Assembly: GCF_000222605.1 (NCBI RefSeq)
Contig: NZ_AFWF01000040.1
Span: forward strand, 1-64,000
Length of the DNA: 64,000 nucleotides
Direction: 5' to 3'
From: Vibrio ichthyoenteri ATCC 700023
GTDB taxonomy: Bacteria > Pseudomonadota > Gammaproteobacteria > Enterobacterales > Vibrionaceae
Within the stretch, counting starts at the first letter, position 1; every line of letters begins with the position of its first letter. Positions 37,711 to 47,811 of this stretch are shown in pieces. Both the position numbers and the translations under genes were made by a program. The notes under the pieces are model-generated. The model was not told where the DNA came from. It worked only from the letters and a program-made list of their open reading frames with translations, and made no database searches.

Positions 37711-38805
37711 TTGAGCACTTTGTTTTCACCATCCCGTATTGGCGGCATGACTTTAAAAAACCGTTTTGTTCGTAGCGCAACATGGGAAAATCTGGCGACA
37801 GAAGACGGTCATATGACAGATAAGTTGTATGACGTATACCAAGAGCTAGCGGAAGGCGAAGTGGGACTGATTGTCACAGGGTATGCCAATATCGTTGAGG
37901 AAGAAAAACCAAATGCTGGCATGATGGGGATGTATAACGACTCCTTCATCGAAGAATACCAAAAACTGACTCAGCTTGTGCATCAATACGATTCGAAGAT
38001 AGTCATGCAGCTTGCCTATGGTGGGACTAAAACGACGTACAATGTCGGCGAACGAGTCATTTTTGCCCCAAGTGAAGTGGCAGAGAGAGGCACGCAAACA
38101 CTTGGTAAAGCGATGACTCAACAAGAGATTGATTATATTGTTGAAGCCTTTGCTCTAGCAACCAAACGCGCTCAAGACTCTGGATTTGATGGGGTAGAGA
38201 TTCATGCTGCGCACACTTACCTGATTAACCAATTTTTAAGTCCATACTACAATCGTCGTGATGACCAATACGGTGGCAGTTTAGAAAACCGTATGCGCTT
38301 CTTAATTGAAATTTATACCGCTTGCCGAGCTCTCGTTGGCGATGACTTTCCGATTTTGGTTAAATTGACAGCGTCAGAGTTTTTTGACGGTGGGGCAACC
38401 TTCGATGAGACGCGTCTCGTTTGTCAAAAATTGGAACAGATTGGCGTGGATGCCATTGTGATATCCGGCAATATTCATGGTAATGCGAGTAGCTTGGTTG
38501 GCGAGTCATTTGATGGCTTTACACTTCAGCAAGAGGGCTACTTTCATGAATACGGCCATGCTATTGGTCAAGAAGTGAATGTCCCAATCATTACCGTTGG
38601 CGGTTTGAGCGATATTGATGCTATCGAGCAGATGGCAGAAAATACCAGTATTGAATATTTTGCCTTGTCACGCCCGTTACTGGCGGAGCCTGATTTGATC
38701 AAGCGCTGGAAAGAAGGTCAGCGTAACGACGTGGATTGTGAGCGTTGCTCAAAATGTCGTACCAAGCGAGGCAATTTCTGCGTGGTATACAACAAAAGAA
38801 AATAG
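37711..38805 (+). CDS. NADH:flavin oxidoreductase (old yellow enzyme family)
   Basis: A 364-residue FMN-dependent ene-reductase-like enzyme. LFSPSRIGGMTLKNRFVRSATWE opens the TIM barrel; HAAHTYLINQFLSPYYNRRDDQYGGSLENRMRFL is the catalytic and FMN-binding core; VGGLS binds FMN phosphate. CERCSKCRTKRGNFC at the C-terminus is a Cys cluster like that of the 2,4-dienoyl-reductase-related clade, but no C-terminal NAD domain follows. The start is TTG at 37711, supported by AGGAAGAG 2-9 nt ahead; no nearby ATG fits. Confidence 0.85.
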   Translation: MSTLFSPSRIGGMTLKNRFVRSATWENLATEDGHMTDKLYDVYQELAEGEVGLIVTGYANIVEEEKPNAGMMGMYNDSFIEEYQKLTQLVHQYDSKIVMQLAYGGTKTTYNVGERVIFAPSEVAERGTQTLGKAMTQQEIDYIVEAFALATKRAQDSGFDGVEIHAAHTYLINQFLSPYYNRRDDQYGGSLENRMRFLIEIYTACRALVGDDFPILVKLTASEFFDGGATFDETRLVCQKLEQIGVDAIVISGNIHGNASSLVGESFDGFTLQQEGYFHEYGHAIGQEVNVPIITVGGLSDIDAIEQMAENTSIEYFALSRPLLAEPDLIKRWKEGQRNDVDCERCSKCRTKRGNFCVVYNKRK

Positions 38806-38868
38806 ATAATCCTCTGCATGTTGCAAGGATGCTAAAGGCGTGCAAGCGCCGCCCTACAGAGAATAATA

Positions 38869-39432
38869 ATGAAAACAGAAAAACAGAAGATGTTAGCGGG
38901 CGAACCATATCAAGCATGGGATGAAACGCTGTATGCGGAGCGTATCGCTTGTCGTAAAACCTTACAGCAACTCAATAATTCGTTACCGGATACAGAGCAG
39001 TGGCGTGAAGCGATTGACCGCTTGATCCCCAATGCTCAAGGCGCTTACATTGAACCTCCGTTTCGCTGTGATTACGGTGAAAATATAGTGGTTGGCAAAA
39101 ATTTCTTTGCCAACTTTAATTGTGTGGTTCTGGATGTGGCCAAAGTCACCATTGGTGACAACGTGTTGTTTGGACCGAATATTCAACTTTATACCGCAGG
39201 CCATCCATTGGATGTGAAAGGTCGTGTGGAAGAGGGAATCGAATTTGGTTTACCGATTACGATTGGAGACAATGTTTGGTTAGGAGGCAGCGTAGTGGTG
39301 TGCCCTGGGATCACGATTGGTGAAAACTCAGTGGTGGGCGCAGGCAGTGTTGTGACAAAAGATATTCCAGCCAATGTGGTTGCGGCAGGTAACCCATGCC
39401 GCGTGATCCGACCGTTAGACGCTTCTGATTAA
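38869..39432 (+). CDS. maa: Maltose O-acetyltransferase
   Basis: A 187-residue left-handed beta-helix enzyme that acetylates maltose and glucose with acetyl-CoA. N-terminal Mac domain MKTEKQKMLAGEPYQAWDETLYAERI; hexapeptide repeats from GENIVVGKNFFANFNC; catalytic His in YTAGHPLD; VTKDIPANVVAAGNPCRVIR at the end. Length matches E. coli Maa (183 aa). It lies 63 bp downstream of the old yellow enzyme gene, possibly co-transcribed. Confidence 0.92.
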   Translation: MKTEKQKMLAGEPYQAWDETLYAERIACRKTLQQLNNSLPDTEQWREAIDRLIPNAQGAYIEPPFRCDYGENIVVGKNFFANFNCVVLDVAKVTIGDNVLFGPNIQLYTAGHPLDVKGRVEEGIEFGLPITIGDNVWLGGSVVVCPGITIGENSVVGAGSVVTKDIPANVVAAGNPCRVIRPLDASD

Positions 39433-39480
39433 ATCAGCTTAATGATTACCAGTGTTTATTACCGGTGATTAGATGCCAAT

Positions 39481-39515
39481 ACAAACACGCCTAAGCTTTG
39501 CTTAGGCGTGTTTGT
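39481..39515. terminator. Strong bidirectional terminator
   Basis: 16-bp perfect stem (ACAAACACGCCTAAGC and its complement) with a TTT loop, between convergent maa and the pseudouridine synthase gene. Confidence 0.9.
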
Positions 39516-39556
39516 TTTAAATGCGTCTTAATCCTGAGCATGGATAAGCGAGTAAA

Positions 39557-41278
39557 CTAAAAATCGCACTCAGCGTTGAAGGTTAAGCGGCGGTGATCGT
39601 AGGGATGATCGAACGCCAGTTGCTCTGCATGTAGGTGAAGACGTTGGTCTTTCTCACCATACAAACCATCACCAACCATCGCCATATTCAGCCCCAAATG
39701 ATGTGCGCAATGAACGCGAAGCTGGTGGGTGCGGCCGGTTTTTGGGTGCATATAGAGTTTGCTTCGGCCGTTTTCGACTTGAATGAGCTGCCAATAGGTT
39801 GTCGCAGGCTTGCCGTGCTCGAAGCAGACTAATTGACGCGGACGATCATCTGGATCACCGCGCATCGGTAGATTTATTTCACCTTGCTCTTGTTCAATAA
39901 CGCCTTCAACCATCGCGATGTAACGTTTTTCAACCCCACGGCTGATGAATTGTTTTTGTAGGCTTTTGTTGGCTCTGCGCGTCAAGGCGAAGACCAGTAA
40001 ACCGGATGTTGCCATATCCAAGCGGTGCAATACAAAAGGCCCCTCAACATTGGTAAACATTGCCTGTACGCGCGTATAAGCGGAGTCTTTAATGGTTTTT
40101 CCGGGAACAGACAGTAGGCCAGCAGGTTTATTTACCACGACAATCGCTTCATCTTGGTAGACGACTTGTAGCGTTTTGTCTGCGGCCCAGTTATCTTCAA
40201 GTGGGTTTGGGTCCACCTCTAAGCCTTGCAACATGTGGCCAAGAATCGGATTACATTTACCATGGCAAGAAGGGTAGAACTTGCTGTGTTGACGCACTTC
40301 AGATTTAGGCGATACGCCCCACCAAAATTCAGCCATCGCCAGTGGCGTGAATCCGTGCTTATAGGCATAGTGAAGTAGTTTTGGTGCCGCGCATTCTCCT
40401 GCTCCTGCCGGTGGAATCGGATTGGTATTTGGAGCGAAAATCGCTTTCAGTGATTTTTCTTCTCCGCGGGCATTGAGAAAACAGTATTGCTCGAACAATT
40501 TGTTTTGCAGTGCATTAGATAGCATTTTACGTTGCTGTTTGGCGTGAGCAATGGCATCAGTCAGTATCGCGAGTTGCGTCTCAACGTGACTGATTTTTTC
40601 ATCCCATTCCAATTTTAGGTATTTGAGTACGTTTTTTTCCGCCACGCTTTGTTTGGCCAAATCATCGACGAGCGCTTTTAACGCCTCACCGCTTAGAGTT
40701 AGATCTGCTTGATGGCGTTGCTGTTTTCGATCGGCACGGCCATCAATCATTGCTTGGCGTTGTCGCGCTTCTTGAGCTTGATAGTCGGCTTTGTATTGCG
40801 TTAATTGCTGGCTAAGGTCTGCGATTAATGGGTTCGCTGCTAGCGCTTTTACCTGAGTATTTAACGCGGTGATTTCTTCTAGTTCAACGCGGAAAAAACA
40901 CTCTTCCGCCAGCATATCAAACACCGGTGGCACAAAATGCGCTAATAAGTTTTGTTCCGCGATTTTTCCTGAGAAAGCGCTTAGGTAGCCGAGTTCTCCC
41001 TGTGGAGAGCGAACCAGCAACACGCCAAACATTTTTCCTGTGCCCGAGTTTGTATCCGAGGCGATAACGGAGTCGTCACTGACTTGTTGTTGGTCTTCGC
41101 GTAAACCAAAATCGTGTTGCCATGCAGTTTGTGTCGCAAGGTAGTGTTGCAATTCTTTTGCGGCTAGAACACAAAGCGGGTGTGGCTGATAGTAAAAGGG
41201 AAAAGTGAATGCATTTGGCAGCTCGAACTGGTCGATAGCGGCATGGAATCGGGTGAATAATTGTTCAGGTTGGTGCAT
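39557..41278 (-). CDS. RluA-family RNA pseudouridine synthase with long N-terminal extension
   Basis: 573 residues. The C-terminal 230 form the RluA catalytic domain: VNKPAGLLSVPGK, then HRLDMATSGLLVFA with catalytic Asp421, and HPKTGRTHQLRVHCAH. The N-terminal 330 include a charged, coiled-coil-like stretch (about 150-260) and CHGKCNPILGHML, a possible metal-binding Cys/His set. This two-part layout is common in Vibrio proteins labelled RluA-like. The RNA target is unknown. Confidence 0.87.
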   Translation of the reverse strand: MHQPEQLFTRFHAAIDQFELPNAFTFPFYYQPHPLCVLAAKELQHYLATQTAWQHDFGLREDQQQVSDDSVIASDTNSGTGKMFGVLLVRSPQGELGYLSAFSGKIAEQNLLAHFVPPVFDMLAEECFFRVELEEITALNTQVKALAANPLIADLSQQLTQYKADYQAQEARQRQAMIDGRADRKQQRHQADLTLSGEALKALVDDLAKQSVAEKNVLKYLKLEWDEKISHVETQLAILTDAIAHAKQQRKMLSNALQNKLFEQYCFLNARGEEKSLKAIFAPNTNPIPPAGAGECAAPKLLHYAYKHGFTPLAMAEFWWGVSPKSEVRQHSKFYPSCHGKCNPILGHMLQGLEVDPNPLEDNWAADKTLQVVYQDEAIVVVNKPAGLLSVPGKTIKDSAYTRVQAMFTNVEGPFVLHRLDMATSGLLVFALTRRANKSLQKQFISRGVEKRYIAMVEGVIEQEQGEINLPMRGDPDDRPRQLVCFEHGKPATTYWQLIQVENGRSKLYMHPKTGRTHQLRVHCAHHLGLNMAMVGDGLYGEKDQRLHLHAEQLAFDHPYDHRRLTFNAECDF

Positions 41279-41416
41279 GGTAAACTTCTATCAGCGACAC
41301 GATGAGGCGCGATTTTACCTGTTTAAGCGAGGAATGCCACCTTGCGTTAGCAGCGCATTGGCAAGGTGGTGAAAGCGAGCCGTCTCAGTGAAAGAAACGG
41401 CTAATTAAATCGAGAC

Positions 41417-41818
41417 TTATTTGACGTAGTCTGATTGCATGCTGGCTAACCAGTGGTGTGCGGTACCGTCACTTTTTTCTACCCAGATATCATTACGATA
41501 CTGTTCAATTCGACCTTTTACACTGAGTTTAAAGGTGTTGTCTTTCACCGCGATGACGCGCAGGAATTGATCGGATGTGGTCAAGACCGGTTCGCTATCA
41601 TCTAACTCTGAACCATTGGCAATCAAATAGTATTGATTCAATTTATTGAGTTTGCGATCGGTTGAAACGATTTTGTACCCAACCAAACTAAACTCTTCGC
41701 CAATCGGCGTTGACGAGACTTGTGGACCGAGAGAGGTATGAGTAGGGATGAATACCCAAGCAGTCACGCCAGCGGCAATGAGTACCAGCGCAAGTAGTAC
41801 GATTTTAATTTTTGACAT
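41417..41818 (-). CDS. Hypothetical membrane-anchored protein
   Basis: 133 residues with an N-terminal hydrophobic segment (IKIVLLALVLIAAGVTAWVFI) and a soluble domain beginning HTSLGPQVSSTPIGEEFSLVGYKIVS. Start ATG 41818 with a weak CAGAG ahead. No family recognised; probably periplasmic. Confidence 0.6.
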   Translation of the reverse strand: MSKIKIVLLALVLIAAGVTAWVFIPTHTSLGPQVSSTPIGEEFSLVGYKIVSTDRKLNKLNQYYLIANGSELDDSEPVLTTSDQFLRVIAVKDNTFKLSVKGRIEQYRNDIWVEKSDGTAHHWLASMQSDYVK

Positions 41819-41940
41819 TATCGACTCTGAATAAAACAAGCGAACATAGATAGCGGCTAGTTTAGCTTAGCCTGACGGGGGAGCAAAGGGGCAAAACAGT
41901 AAGGCCTATTGATAGGCGACCGGCGAGTCACCTGCGGAGC

Positions 41941-41970
41941 ATAGTTTCTGGGGCAATAGTTTCTGGGTCA
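41941..41970. repeat. Tandem duplication of a 15-mer
   Basis: ATAGTTTCTGGGGCA followed at once by ATAGTTTCTGGGTCA, 14 of 15 identical, in a non-coding gap. Confidence 0.8.
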
Positions 41971-41979
41971 ATAGCGAGC

Positions 41980-42018
41980 AAAAACCCCGCTAGAGAAATT
42001 TGAGAAAGCGGGGTTTTT
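41980..42018. terminator. Terminator downstream of fghA
   Basis: AAAAACCCCGCT / AGCGGGGTTTTT, 12-bp stem with a 15-nt loop. It suits the minus-strand fghA transcript and could also act on plus-strand transcripts. Confidence 0.8.
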
Positions 42019-42086
42019 AGGCAGTGTGCTATTTAAAGATGTTCACTAGACATCAATGACCGAGGTGTCGTCGATTCAATCTAGAT

Positions 42087-42926
42087 CTAGGCGAAGAGAT
42101 ATTTGGCATGGAAGCGCAAATGATCTTCAATAAATGTCGACATGAAGTAGTAGCTATGATCATAACCCGCCTGCATACGCAGGGTGAGATCTGAGCCATG
42201 TAAATCTGCTGCCGCTTGTAAGGCATTTGGCATCAGTTGTTCATGTAAGAAGCCATCAGCATCACCTTGGTCAACCAAGATTGGTAATGCCGCTTTCGCT
42301 CGTTTTAGCAGTTCAGAGGCATCGTATTGTTTCCATGTTTCAACGGCAGAGCCCAAATAAGCGGTAAATGCTTTTTGTCCCCAAGGACATTGAATTGGGT
42401 TGCTGATTGGGCTAAACGCTGAGATAGAACGATAATTCGCGCTGTTTTTTAGACCAATGGTTAGTGCACCATGGCCACCCATACTGTGACCGGAAATTGA
42501 CTTAACACGGTTAACGGGAAAGTTAGCTTCAATCAGATTAGGTAATTCTGTCACGATATAATCGTACATCTGAAAGTGCTTCGCCCAAGGCTGTTGGGTC
42601 GCATTCAAATAGAAGCCAGCACCTTGCCCAAGGTCATAGCCATCATCATTGGCTACGTTCTCTCCGCGAGGGCTAGTATCAGGGGCAACAATTGCAATAC
42701 CCAATTCCGCCGCGATGCGAAATGCCCCAGCTTTCTGCATGAAGTTTTCGTCAGTGCAGGTCAAGCCAGACAACCAATACACCACGGGAACTGGGTTACT
42801 TGGTGATGCATTCGGTGGCAGAAAAATGGCAAAACGCATCGAACAGGCTAAAACGTCAGATTGATGCGTGTATTGTTTGTGCCAACCGCCAAAGACTTTT
42901 GCTTGGCTAGTATTTTCGATGGTCAT
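42087..42926 (-). CDS. fghA: S-formylglutathione hydrolase
   Basis: A 279-residue esterase-fold hydrolase that cleaves S-formylglutathione to formate and glutathione, the second step of formaldehyde detoxification. Conserved SGLTCTDENFM, nucleophile Ser148 in GHSMGGHGAL, Asp in VDQGDADGFL and His in AGYDHSYYF. It lies 151 bp downstream of frmA on the same strand, which makes the pair functionally complete. Confidence 0.93.
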   Translation of the reverse strand: MTIENTSQAKVFGGWHKQYTHQSDVLACSMRFAIFLPPNASPSNPVPVVYWLSGLTCTDENFMQKAGAFRIAAELGIAIVAPDTSPRGENVANDDGYDLGQGAGFYLNATQQPWAKHFQMYDYIVTELPNLIEANFPVNRVKSISGHSMGGHGALTIGLKNSANYRSISAFSPISNPIQCPWGQKAFTAYLGSAVETWKQYDASELLKRAKAALPILVDQGDADGFLHEQLMPNALQAAADLHGSDLTLRMQAGYDHSYYFMSTFIEDHLRFHAKYLFA

Positions 42927-43077
42927 GCTGATCCTTAAAAAGATGTACCTGTGTTTTGATGCTGTTAAGCAGATTCAAAACACAGGTAATTAGTTATTCG
43001 CCGCGATTGCCGCTGTCATAGAGTGATGGCATCGGCAATCGATGGGAACAATATAATCGTTCAGTACAACAGAGGAA

Positions 43078-44256
<1,179 letters not shown>

Positions 44257-44408
44257 TTATCACCAGCATCAATTATGAGTTTAAGAATAGTTGAGGTTTT
44301 TGCGATACGCTGCCTCATCAGATGGTGCTCATTCTAGCTATTTCATTTAAAATGATAATCCGGTTAAACTGTAAATGATTTTTACCAATACGTAATAATG
44401 GTGATGAC

Positions 44409-45281
44409 ATGGCAATTTGGGAAGGGGTGAGCGAATTTGTGGCAGTCGCTGAAAGTAGCAGCTTTACAGGGGCGGCAAAAAAACTCAATACCTCGGTGGC
44501 ACAGATCAGCAGAAGAGTTGCGGCATTAGAGGATCGCCTAGCCGTCAAACTGTTACATAGAACCACCCGCAGAGTGACACTTACAGAAGCGGGGCAAGTC
44601 TATTTTGAGCAATGCAAACTGCTGGTAGAAGGATTGGAACTGGCGGAGCTGGCGGTGACACAGTTGCAAACGGCACCAAAAGGAAAGCTAAAAATCACCG
44701 CGCCTGCCACGTATGGTGAAATGCATATTGCTCCTTTATTGCATGAGTTTCTGTTGCGCTATCCACAATTAGATATGGAGCTCAATCTCACCAACCAGAC
44801 GGTTGATCTGATCGAAAATGGTTATGATATCGCGATTCGACTCGGTCGTTTACGTGACTCGACGATGATCGCTAAGCGCCTCTCTTCTCGTCAACTCTAT
44901 GTGTGTGCGAGCCCTGACTATATTCAGCGTTATGGCGCCCCTCACACGCTCTCTGAGCTGGCTCATCATCAATGTATGGTTGGCTCAGTGGAGTATTGGC
45001 ATTTTCAAGACAAGAAAGCTGAGAAATCGCTGCGTGTCAGAGGCCGCATTCAATGTAACTCAGGTTTTGCTTTACTCGATGCGGCTAAGCGGGGGTTAGG
45101 TTTGGTGCAATTGCCGGATTATTACGTTCAAGCGGGATTAGACAGCGGTGAGCTGGTGGAAGTATTAAAAGAGTATCGCGATGAGCGAGAAGGGATATGG
45201 GCGCTCTATCCGCAAAACCGTAATCTATCGCCGAAAGTTCGTCTGTTGATTGATTTTCTAGCCGAAAAAATGGCGGATTAA
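44409..45281 (+). CDS. LysR-family transcriptional regulator
   Basis: A 290-residue regulator: N-terminal winged helix-turn-helix (1-60, GAAKKLNTSVAQISRRVAALEDRLAVKLLHRTTR) and a LysR substrate domain ending PQNRNLSPKVRLLIDFLAEKM. Divergent from frmA, so it probably controls the formaldehyde detoxification genes. It belongs to the CrgA-like group by its N-terminus. Confidence 0.88.
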   Translation: MAIWEGVSEFVAVAESSSFTGAAKKLNTSVAQISRRVAALEDRLAVKLLHRTTRRVTLTEAGQVYFEQCKLLVEGLELAELAVTQLQTAPKGKLKITAPATYGEMHIAPLLHEFLLRYPQLDMELNLTNQTVDLIENGYDIAIRLGRLRDSTMIAKRLSSRQLYVCASPDYIQRYGAPHTLSELAHHQCMVGSVEYWHFQDKKAEKSLRVRGRIQCNSGFALLDAAKRGLGLVQLPDYYVQAGLDSGELVEVLKEYRDEREGIWALYPQNRNLSPKVRLLIDFLAEKMAD

Positions 45282-45523
45282 CAAGCTTGGTCGATTTGCC
45301 ATTTTAGTTGGCGTTTGACGGACAGCAGATATTCTCCTTGTAAGGGAATGGCTAACAGGCGTGCCGGTGAATACTCAGTTTGAAACGCAGTCGCGTTAAT
45401 GCCGAATAATGTCATTCCTTCGTAGGCGGGGATCTCAACACAACCAAGATCGACGCTTTTTCTACGAGGGAATGATCCACCAACAAGCCAGCATATGGCC
45501 AATGATCTTTCGATGCAGCTAAA

Positions 45524-46291
45524 TCAGTCGTTCTCTTGAGCGTCTTGCTGCTTAATCACTTTATGGCCATCTTCTGATACGCCATTTTTCCAGTAGCTAC
45601 TGATATAAATGAAATCGCGATCAATCGCTTTTTCGTTACGTAGGTATTGGCGCAATTCGCGCATGGCGTCAAATTCACACGCGACCCACGCTGAAGCTTG
45701 GCCTTCTAACCATGTCAGTTGGCGAATTTTACCGGCAAGATCGCCCGTAACCCACACTACTTCAATGCCGCTCGGAACATCAATATGCTGAATGTCGTCT
45801 TCGCTAATCACTTCAATAACAGCGTAGCCTTTGGCATCACGTGGTAACTGACGTACTTTGGCTGATAAAGCAGGTAGGGCTGTCATATCAGCAGCAAGAA
45901 TAAACCAATCAGCGGTGTGATTAAGGCTGGAAATAGACCCCGGACCGCGAATTTCGATAGTGTCACCTACTTGAGCATTCATCGCCCAGCGTGATGCAAA
46001 ACCGCACATGTTATCGGCAGTAATGTGACGTACAAAATCGACCTCGATAGCATGTTCATCGGCGATAAAACGACGAATGGTATAGGTGCGCATCATCGGG
46101 CGTTCGCCCTCTGCGATCGAAGAAAGATCAGTGCTGCCCTCTTGATCAAAGAGCAGCTTAATGTAGCCGCCTTCACAATCGTCAGGAAAATCAGCCAACA
46201 CATCGCCTTGTAGTATCAGACGCTGCATATTGGGTGTCACCATTTCGCTACTGCGAACGGTGACAGCTTGGGATTTAGTCGCTTGCTGCAT
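45524..46291 (-). CDS. Siderophore-interacting FAD-dependent ferric reductase (ViuB/SIP family)
   Basis: 255 residues. RMMRTYTIRR-like flavin motif (RPMMRTYTIRRF), FASRWAMNAQVGDTIEIRGPG, and the C-terminal DRDFIYISSYWKNGVSEDGHK of SIP enzymes, which reduce ferric iron from siderophores in the cytoplasm. A Fur-like site lies 31 bp upstream of the start. Vibrio ViuB releases iron from vibriobactin; the siderophore here is unknown, because no biosynthesis or receptor gene adjoins. Confidence 0.9.
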   Translation of the reverse strand: MQQATKSQAVTVRSSEMVTPNMQRLILQGDVLADFPDDCEGGYIKLLFDQEGSTDLSSIAEGERPMMRTYTIRRFIADEHAIEVDFVRHITADNMCGFASRWAMNAQVGDTIEIRGPGSISSLNHTADWFILAADMTALPALSAKVRQLPRDAKGYAVIEVISEDDIQHIDVPSGIEVVWVTGDLAGKIRQLTWLEGQASAWVACEFDAMRELRQYLRNEKAIDRDFIYISSYWKNGVSEDGHKVIKQQDAQEND

Positions 46292-46321
46292 AGTTAACTC
46301 GATAATGAACGGTTATTTTTT

Positions 46322-46340
46322 ATTGAGAATAACACTCAAT
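46322..46340 (-). promoter_or_regulatory. Putative Fur box
   Basis: ATTGAGAAT-A-ACACTCAAT is a 9-1-9 imperfect dyad resembling the Fur 19-mer, and GATAATGAA lies just before it (46301-46309). It stands directly upstream of the iron-reductase gene. Confidence 0.6.
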
Positions 46341-46455
46341 ATCGTCCGCAAACAGTATCTTTAAACTAATTTACATTTGTGACGCCTTAGCGACGAATGA
46401 TAAATCTAGGGCTAAGGGGCGTTAACTCGGCGATCAACACCTGTTTTCGCGCGAT

Positions 46456-47043
46456 TTACAACATGGGCAATGTGGATGCAATCAGTAGTAAAGCCATGGA
46501 GTAGTTAAACGTACGCACCCGGAATGGTGTGGTTAAGAAGTGCTGTAACTTCTGGCCCGCTACCGTCCAAAAAGAGACCGAGGGTACATTCGCTAATGCA
46601 TAAACTAATGCAATGATGCTTAAACCAAACCAGCTATTGTTGGGGTTATAAACACTCACCGCAGTGAGTGCCATTGACCAACCTTTTGGATTGACCCATT
46701 GAAAGCTAGCGGCTTGCCAAAAATTAAGTGGCCGATAATTTGCTGTGGTGCCGCTGGGTGGTTGGCTGAGGGCGATTTGCCAAGCAAGATAGGCAAGGTA
46801 GGCCAAACTTACCACTTTAAGGCCTTGATGAATGATGGGGAACTGGTCAAAGACTTCAACCAAACCAAAGCCCACTAATATCACCATTAAGGGGAAACCT
46901 ATGGTAATGCCAAGCATATGAGGAATGGTTTTACTAAAGCCTACATTGGCTCCGGAGGACATCAGCATTAAGTTATTTGGCCCAGGTGTAAAGGTTGAGA
47001 CAAACGCAAACAGCGCCAGTGCGGTAAGTTGTTCCCATTGCAT
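46456..47043 (-). CDS. LysE/RhtB-family amino-acid exporter
   Basis: A 195-residue inner-membrane protein with six hydrophobic segments. TPGPNNLMLMSSGANVGF is the family signature after segment 1. Divergent from an Lrp-type regulator 141 bp away, a common regulator/exporter arrangement; the effluent amino acid is not determinable. Confidence 0.88.
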   Translation of the reverse strand: MQWEQLTALALFAFVSTFTPGPNNLMLMSSGANVGFSKTIPHMLGITIGFPLMVILVGFGLVEVFDQFPIIHQGLKVVSLAYLAYLAWQIALSQPPSGTTANYRPLNFWQAASFQWVNPKGWSMALTAVSVYNPNNSWFGLSIIALVYALANVPSVSFWTVAGQKLQHFLTTPFRVRTFNYSMALLLIASTLPML

Positions 47044-47184
47044 AATTTCTTTCTCACGAATTTTAAGATTGAACGTAAATGATGATGTATTGCTGACCGG
47101 TCTAGAAATAGTCTACGTAGTAATTGGCTCAATTTTGTGCTTTTATTGCTCAATATCGAATTAAATAAGCAACGAAAGTTCACT

Positions 47185-47625
47185 ATGGACAGATTTGAAG
47201 AAAGAATATTGCAAGAGTTAAAAAGGGACGGGCGAATCTCGAATGTTGATTTGGCCAATGCTATTGGCCTTTCGCCTTCGGCCACGTTACGCCGAGTACA
47301 AGATTTAGAAAAACGTGGCGTGATCACCGGATACAAAGCGAAGCTCAATACTATCGAGTTAGGTATTGGTTTTATTGCTTACGTCTCTATTGGACTTGCC
47401 AGTCATCGCAAGCAAGCTCAGCTTGCTTTTGAAGAGCATGTTCGTGATGTTGATGAAGTGGTGGAATGCCATAATATCACCGGCGCAACTGAGTATTTAT
47501 TGCGTGTGGAAACCAAGGACCTCATCAGTTATAAAAAATTCCACGCCGATGTCTTGGGGGAGTGCGAGCATGTTAATTCTATCACCACCATGGTGGTTAT
47601 GGGGTCTCCGAAAGACGCACGTTAG
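47185..47625 (+). CDS. Lrp/AsnC-family transcriptional regulator
   Basis: 146 residues: N-terminal helix-turn-helix (RISNVDLANAIGLSPSATLRRVQDLEKRGVITGY) and C-terminal RAM ligand domain. Start 47185 (MDRFEERIL) follows GAAAG; upstream codons are unrelated. It probably controls the divergent LysE-type exporter in response to an amino acid. Confidence 0.88.
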   Translation: MDRFEERILQELKRDGRISNVDLANAIGLSPSATLRRVQDLEKRGVITGYKAKLNTIELGIGFIAYVSIGLASHRKQAQLAFEEHVRDVDEVVECHNITGATEYLLRVETKDLISYKKFHADVLGECEHVNSITTMVVMGSPKDAR

Positions 47626-47811
47626 TGTCTATGGCACTAAAGTGCATTGAATTGCGTATACCCTTACTAGAAGTAAGTTTGTAATAAAAAACAAATAGAT
47701 ATGAAATTTAACTTTCATTTTTGTGCCATGTAAAGTTCATCTTTGCTCGCTAACTTAGTCACCAGAAAAGCAATTGAGCATAAAGCTCGCGACTAACTTA
47801 GGGAAAAGAAA

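Noticed and set aside
45279-45523. Open frame on the minus strand between the LysR and SIP genes (…GCVEIPAYEGMTLFGINATAF…)
   Set aside because: No ATG (starts with TTG), no ribosome site, no recognisable family. It may be a decayed gene fragment, because a second frame upstream (DLAASKDHWPYAGLLVDHSL) also looks protein-like, but I could not prove it.
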